Below are positions 60,088 to 64,000 of a DNA stretch of 64,000 nucleotides, piece by piece. Location of the stretch: assembly GCA_942492715.1 (NCBI GenBank), contig CALOFW010000012.1, positions 496,001-560,000 on the forward strand, given 5' to 3'. The position numbers and the translations under genes are program-made. The notes beneath the pieces are model-generated. The model was not told where the DNA came from. It did not search any database and worked only from the letters and a program-made list of their open reading frames with translations. The first letter of the stretch is position 1, and each line of letters starts with the position of its first letter. This DNA comes from Sva-07 sp942492715 (GTDB lineage Bacteria > Actinomycetota > Acidimicrobiia > Acidimicrobiales > Ilumatobacteraceae).

Positions 60088-61167
60088 ATGAGCGAGCATC
60101 TGTCGGGCCTGACTGCCACCTACGAGGATTCACGGGCTCGATTCCTGAGTGCCTGCGCCACTGCGGGCGCCGAGGTGACGTCGTTCCTTCATCCGGAGCT
60201 CGGCCTTGCCGGAGAACCGCTTGCGATCGACGTGGCCTCACTCGGGGCCGATGATGCGTCTTCGGTGCTGCTCCTGGTGTCGGGTACTCACGGCGTGGAG
60301 GGGTTCACGGGCTCGGCGCTGCAGCACCGATGGCTCGACACGCTCGCCGAGGAGCGACCCGACGGCGTGCGTGTGGTGCTCCTGCACGCGTTCAACCCTC
60401 ACGGTTTCTCGTGGGTCCGGCGGGTGAACGAGGACAACGTCGACCTCAACCGCAACTTCATCGACTGGGCCCAGCCGCCGCCCGCCAACGAGGACTACGG
60501 CGGGATCGCCCACCTCCTGGTCCCGGATGCCTGGGACGACGACACGCAGCAGTCGACCACGCTGGCGCTGCTCGGGTACGCGGAGGAGGTCGGCTTCGCC
60601 CGGCTCCAGGAGGTGGTCAGCGGCGGCCAGTACAGCCATCCCACCGGCGTGTTCTACGGCGGGGCCGGACCGGTGTGGTCGCACCGCTGGCTGGTCGAGC
60701 ACCTCGCAGAGATCGTCGGTGCGGCGACGCGGGTGGCGATCGTCGATCTGCACACCGGACTCGGGCCATGGGGGCACGGTGAGCTGATCTCGCACGAGGA
60801 GCGAGGAGCTCCCGGCTACGAGCGCGGCACGGCGTGGTGGGGTGACGTGCGGTCGATGCTCGACGGCGAGAGTGTGTCGGCGAACCTGTCGGGCGACTGG
60901 CTCGGCGCTGTCGACCGCCTGCTCCCGACGGCCGAGGTGACCGCCGTTGCGCTCGAGTTCGGGACGGTCGACACGATCACGGTGCTGCAGTCGTTGCGGG
61001 CCGATGCCGTGCTGCACGGCTCCGGCGACCCGACGGGCCCGGGCTCCGAGGCCGTTCGAGCGCAGGTCCGAGCCGCGTTTGCCGACGACGATCCGGCCTG
61101 GTTCGAGGCCGTGGCTGTCCGTTTCGACGAGGTCGTCGAGGCTGCGCTCGCGAACCTCGCTCGATGA
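60088..61167 (+). CDS. DUF2817 family zinc carboxypeptidase-like protein
   Basis: A 359-residue protein of the M14-related DUF2817 family. Zinc ligands are expected in GTHGVEGFTGSALQ (His and Glu) and in VDLHTGLGPWGHGEL (third His); FNPHGFSWVRRVNEDNVDLN carries the substrate-binding Arg/Asn region, and ALEFGT the catalytic Glu. It is a peptidase or amidase of unknown substrate, without a signal peptide. CATGCT ends 6 nt before the ATG. Confidence 0.85.
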   Translation: MSEHLSGLTATYEDSRARFLSACATAGAEVTSFLHPELGLAGEPLAIDVASLGADDASSVLLLVSGTHGVEGFTGSALQHRWLDTLAEERPDGVRVVLLHAFNPHGFSWVRRVNEDNVDLNRNFIDWAQPPPANEDYGGIAHLLVPDAWDDDTQQSTTLALLGYAEEVGFARLQEVVSGGQYSHPTGVFYGGAGPVWSHRWLVEHLAEIVGAATRVAIVDLHTGLGPWGHGELISHEERGAPGYERGTAWWGDVRSMLDGESVSANLSGDWLGAVDRLLPTAEVTAVALEFGTVDTITVLQSLRADAVLHGSGDPTGPGSEAVRAQVRAAFADDDPAWFEAVAVRFDEVVEAALANLAR

Positions 61168-61205
61168 CGTTCACTTCGGAAGCGATACCCCCTAGGGTGT
61201 GAGCC

Positions 61206-61703
61206 GTGGTCGATCTCCAACTTCCATCGACGCCGTCCGCGTCGGCGTGGGACCAGCTCCAGCGATGGCCGGCGAAACGTTGGGTGGCGGCTGCGTTCGC
61301 CGCGATCGGCGTGGCGCTGCTGATCGGGATCCCGACGGACGTGATCCCCAATCCGGTGTTCGGACGCCCGGTCCCGGTGACCTGGTGGTCGTACCCCACG
61401 CTCGCGATCACCGCCGTCCTCGGTGGGCTCCTGGCAGCGACCTACGTGCGCGCGACGGCGGACGCCGCGGTTTCCAACGAGGAGATCGACACGCCGACAC
61501 GCAACGGCGGCATCGCCGGGCTGCTGTCGTTCTTCGCCGTCGGATGTCCGGTGTGCAACAAGTTGGTGATCGTCGCACTGGGTGCCACCGGTGCCCGCCA
61601 GTGGTTCGAGCCCGTGCAACCGGTGCTCGCCGTCGGCTCGGTCGTGCTGCTCGCCTGGGCGCTCCGTGCCCGGCTCCGCTCGGCTGACAGCTGCAGGCGC
61701 TGA
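61206..61703 (+). CDS. Four-helix membrane protein with intramembrane CxxC motif
   Basis: A 165-residue membrane protein with hydrophobic segments at about residues 26-44, 62-82, 104-128 and 138-156. The third contains FFAVGCPVCNKLVIVALGAT, a Cys-Pro-Val-Cys pair at the edge of the membrane that could be redox-active or metal-binding. I do not recognise a named family. TAGGGT (61193-61198) ends 7 nt before the GTG, so it has its own promoter. Confidence 0.7.
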   Translation: MVDLQLPSTPSASAWDQLQRWPAKRWVAAAFAAIGVALLIGIPTDVIPNPVFGRPVPVTWWSYPTLAITAVLGGLLAATYVRATADAAVSNEEIDTPTRNGGIAGLLSFFAVGCPVCNKLVIVALGATGARQWFEPVQPVLAVGSVVLLAWALRARLRSADSCRR

Positions 61704-61711
61704 GCGAGCCG

Positions 61712-61739
61712 GCGCAGGACCTGCGCGGTCAGCGCTGAC
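61712..61739. terminator. Hairpin and palindrome between convergent genes
   Basis: GCGCAGG (61712-61718) pairs with 61720-61726 around a single base, followed by the 12-bp palindrome GTCAGCGCTGAC (61728-61739), which includes the stop codon of the minus-strand gene. A terminator function is plausible but unproven. Confidence 0.4.
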
Positions 61740-63951
61740 GGGTGTCGAGCAGTCGACGGTTCGCCGGGGTGAACACGGCAGGGTCGAGGTAGCCCTGCAG
61801 ATCGGCGAGCAGGTGAGCGCTCGCCTGGGTGTAGAGGCAGGTCGAACCGGCCCCGTCGAGCGGGACGATCGCCAGGTTCGCCCGGGTCTGTCCCGCCGAA
61901 TCGGCATTGAGATTCGAGAACGCCCCTTCGCGCTCACCGCACGACAATGCCTGCACGTACCCCCCGCTGCGTGTCTCGGTGACGACGAGCGACACCACCG
62001 CCAAGCCGTTCGCCCGGCCGGTGACCGTCGTTCGTCCATCGGCGGGCAGCGGGGGTTGCGGGGCCGGCTGGCGCGTGTCGCGCAGCCGTTGCGTGACCGG
62101 GGTGAACGACGACGGTGCCAGGTATCCCTGCAGGTCGACGATCACGTGGGCGCCTGCGTTCGTGTAGACGCATGACTCACCCTGCGCATCGAGTTGGACG
62201 ATCGCGAGGTTGGCGATCGTCTGCCCTGCCCGATCGACGTTGACGTTCGAATACGCGCCAGGCGCCGCTGCGCACGGCAACGCTTGCAGGTATCCGGGCG
62301 CGCGACTCTCGGTCGCCACGATCGACACGACCGCGAGCCCATTCGGTTCGCCGCTGAAACGCACCCGACCGTCGGCCGGGACCGGCGGTCGGCCCGGGCC
62401 GGGTTGACGGGTGTCGAGCAGCCGCACGGTTCGGGCGGAGAACGCGTTCGGTGCCAGGTATCCCTGCAGATCGACGAAGATGTCGGTTGCCGATTCGTTG
62501 TAGATGCACGCCGAGCCGTCGGCGTCGAATTGGACGACGGCGAGGTTGGCGAGCGTCTGACCTGGCCCGCTCGCGTTCAGCGTCGAGAAACCACCCGGGG
62601 TCGCCCGGCAGTCCAACACCTGCACGAATCCGCCCGCCGTGGTGTTCGTGATGCCCACCGACAACACGGCGAGGCCGTTCGGATCACCCGAGATCCGGGT
62701 GATCGAACCCGCCGGAACCTGCGTGGTCCGCGGGGCGACGAGTTTGCGGACCTGCGACGAGCCGTTGAGTGTGTAGTGGAGCGCCGCACCGGCACCGTCG
62801 TCGACGAACGCCATGTCGGTGATCCCGAACGCACCGGTGAGGATCGGGTTCGCCCAGTCGACCGAGCCGTCGCGGGAGCGGAGCCAGATCCGACCGGAGC
62901 CGCCGTCGGCGAACAGGTAGCCGCCCTCGAAGGCCGGCGGCCAGGCACCACGCGGCACGAACGCGCCGGCGGTGATGAAGGTCCCCTGGGCGCGGCCGTA
63001 GTCGGTGATCGGGTCGGTGACCCCGGGCGGTGGCCCGGCGCACGGCGGGTTCTGTCCCCGCGGGCACTGGCCTTCGCGGCTGTTCCATCCGTAGTCGGCA
63101 CCCAGCTGACCCTCGTTGACCTCCTCCCGGGCGCTCTGGCCGACGTCGTTGACGAAGAACCTGGTCGAGGTGCTGTTCGGGTCGAACGCGAAGCGGAACG
63201 GGTTGCGCAGGCCCCAGGAGAAGATCTCCCGGCAGGTGGTGGTCGGTGTCGACGGCGTGTTGCCCCTGGTGGCGCACGTGACGCCACCGGCGAGCGGGTT
63301 CCCGGGCGCCGGCGCACCGGTGAACCGATCGATGCGCAGGATCTTGCCGTTCAACAGGCTGAGGTCCTGCGCAGCGTCGTTGTTGCCGCCGGAGCCCGAA
63401 TCGCCCCGTGGATCGCGACCAGCGTCTCCCGTCGAGACGTAGAGGAAGCCATCGGCGCCGACGTCGAGGTCACCGGCGTTGTGGTTGCCGTTGACCGAGG
63501 AGATGTTGTCGAGCAGCACCTGCTCGCTCGCCGGGTCGATCGTGCTGCCCGACATCACGAACGCGCTCACCCGGTTGACGCACCCGCCGGGCGCGCCCGG
63601 CGACGGTCGGGTGTAGAAGACGTACACGCGGCCCGACGTCGCGAAGTCGGGGTCGTGGGTGAACCCGAGCAGACCGCGTTCGCCGCCTCCGCACACCGCC
63701 AACTGCAGCGCTGCGGTCGGTGACAACGCGCCCGTGGTGGAGTCGATCAATCGCACACGTCCGCTGTCCTGCTCGAGCACCACCACTCGCCTGCCGGGCA
63801 GCGCTTCGACGGCGGTCGGTGACGGGATCGTGGCCACGGGGACGTCGACGAACCCCGCCGGCAGGGCCGACGCGGTCCCTGCCGTCATCTGGGCAACCGA
63901 CACCGTCACCGACACCACGCACAGCACTGCCGCGATCACTCCTCGACGCAT
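61729..63951 (-). CDS. Secreted sugar dehydrogenase-like (GSDH/PQQ-type) protein with three surface repeats
   Basis: A 740-residue exported protein. After a signal peptide (residues 1-30) comes a six-bladed beta-propeller of the soluble glucose/sorbosone dehydrogenase type, with GERGLLGFTHDPDF, GNHNAGDLDVGADGFLYVST and SWGLRNPFRFAFDP. The C-terminal part has three repeats of about 125 residues, each with a LAVVS segment, a Cys pair, DLQGYL and RLxDTRQ. The same repeat type occurs in the L,D-transpeptidase gene. PQQ or sugar binding is likely for the propeller; substrate unknown. TACCGT (63958-63963) ends 6 nt before the ATG. Confidence 0.85.
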   Translation of the reverse strand: MRRGVIAAVLCVVSVTVSVAQMTAGTASALPAGFVDVPVATIPSPTAVEALPGRRVVVLEQDSGRVRLIDSTTGALSPTAALQLAVCGGGERGLLGFTHDPDFATSGRVYVFYTRPSPGAPGGCVNRVSAFVMSGSTIDPASEQVLLDNISSVNGNHNAGDLDVGADGFLYVSTGDAGRDPRGDSGSGGNNDAAQDLSLLNGKILRIDRFTGAPAPGNPLAGGVTCATRGNTPSTPTTTCREIFSWGLRNPFRFAFDPNSTSTRFFVNDVGQSAREEVNEGQLGADYGWNSREGQCPRGQNPPCAGPPPGVTDPITDYGRAQGTFITAGAFVPRGAWPPAFEGGYLFADGGSGRIWLRSRDGSVDWANPILTGAFGITDMAFVDDGAGAALHYTLNGSSQVRKLVAPRTTQVPAGSITRISGDPNGLAVLSVGITNTTAGGFVQVLDCRATPGGFSTLNASGPGQTLANLAVVQFDADGSACIYNESATDIFVDLQGYLAPNAFSARTVRLLDTRQPGPGRPPVPADGRVRFSGEPNGLAVVSIVATESRAPGYLQALPCAAAPGAYSNVNVDRAGQTIANLAIVQLDAQGESCVYTNAGAHVIVDLQGYLAPSSFTPVTQRLRDTRQPAPQPPLPADGRTTVTGRANGLAVVSLVVTETRSGGYVQALSCGEREGAFSNLNADSAGQTRANLAIVPLDGAGSTCLYTQASAHLLADLQGYLDPAVFTPANRRLLDTRQR

Positions 63952-64000
63952 GCGTGGACGGTAGTCCACCTCGTTCACTGCAGTGTCAGCCGTCGATCGA

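Overview
The window is high-GC, densely packed chromosomal DNA from an actinobacterium. The markers are a complete Pup-proteasome locus (ARC, Dop, Pup, PrcB, PrcA, PafA), a WhiB protein, a DUF4193-type acidic protein, the FtsR/GarA/GcvH/PgsA block, and HelY and TatAC next to the proteasome genes. The gene set and style resemble class Acidimicrobiia (Ilumatobacter-like); this taxonomic call is inference. There is no tRNA, rRNA, CRISPR array, insertion sequence or prophage. Almost all of the window is coding, and many operon junctions are 4-base ATGA or GTGA overlaps.

Layout. 1-2.7 kb: end of an unknown gene, an SDR oxidoreductase, nickel superoxide dismutase with its divergent maturation protease, and a TetR regulator. 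2.8-8 kb: an ADP-forming acyl-CoA ligase and two tandem PBP4-type D,D-carboxypeptidases. 8-11.7 kb: a LON-domain protein, three small (mostly membrane) genes, then a MoaD/ThiS-like carrier, a TtuA-type tRNA thiolase and the TrmI tRNA m1A58 methyltransferase, which together look like a T-loop modification operon. 11.7-15 kb: a TetR/MMPL transporter pair with a dense operator region, and a ferredoxin. 15-32 kb: the Pup-proteasome region, carrying two unexpected cargos: a saccharopine-dehydrogenase-like gene plus a double nucleotidyltransferase between ARC and Dop, and the three 5-oxoprolinase genes pxpABC between PrcA and PafA. LepB, TatA, TatC and HelY follow. 32-43 kb: a double-domain ThyX-like protein, DUF4193, gamma carbonic anhydrase, PrmA, ribokinase, WhiB, an aldolase and a zinc-finger protein. 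43-57 kb: an M23 endopeptidase with five peptidoglycan-binding repeats, a tandem glycine riboswitch driving gcvP, gcvT with a MerR regulator, a secreted L,D-transpeptidase, and the BFN-FtsR-FHA-GcvH-PgsA block. 57-64 kb: a SRAP protein, a second stand-alone cyclic-nucleotide-binding protein, hydrolases and a secreted sugar-dehydrogenase-like protein.

Two themes run through the window. First, 25 genes have a TANNNT hexamer ending exactly 6-8 nt before the start codon and mostly no Shine-Dalgarno sequence, the pattern expected of leaderless mRNAs; a smaller group (sodN, the MMPL gene, ferredoxin, pup, the M23 gene, gcvP, the gcvT-linked MerR) has clear ribosome sites. Second, three genes (a methyltransferase near 39.25 kb, a histone-H1-tailed protein near 48.96 kb and the L,D-transpeptidase near 52.54 kb) each look as if one base is missing, so the assembly should be checked there before they are called pseudogenes.

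The most interesting biology is the TtuB/TtuA/TrmI-like operon with a carrier ending in GGAT, the ThyX-like protein whose two halves carry complementary parts of the ThyX motif, the oxoprolinase genes embedded in the proteasome locus, and a perfect CRP-type operator in a window that also encodes two cyclic-nucleotide-binding proteins without a DNA-binding domain.
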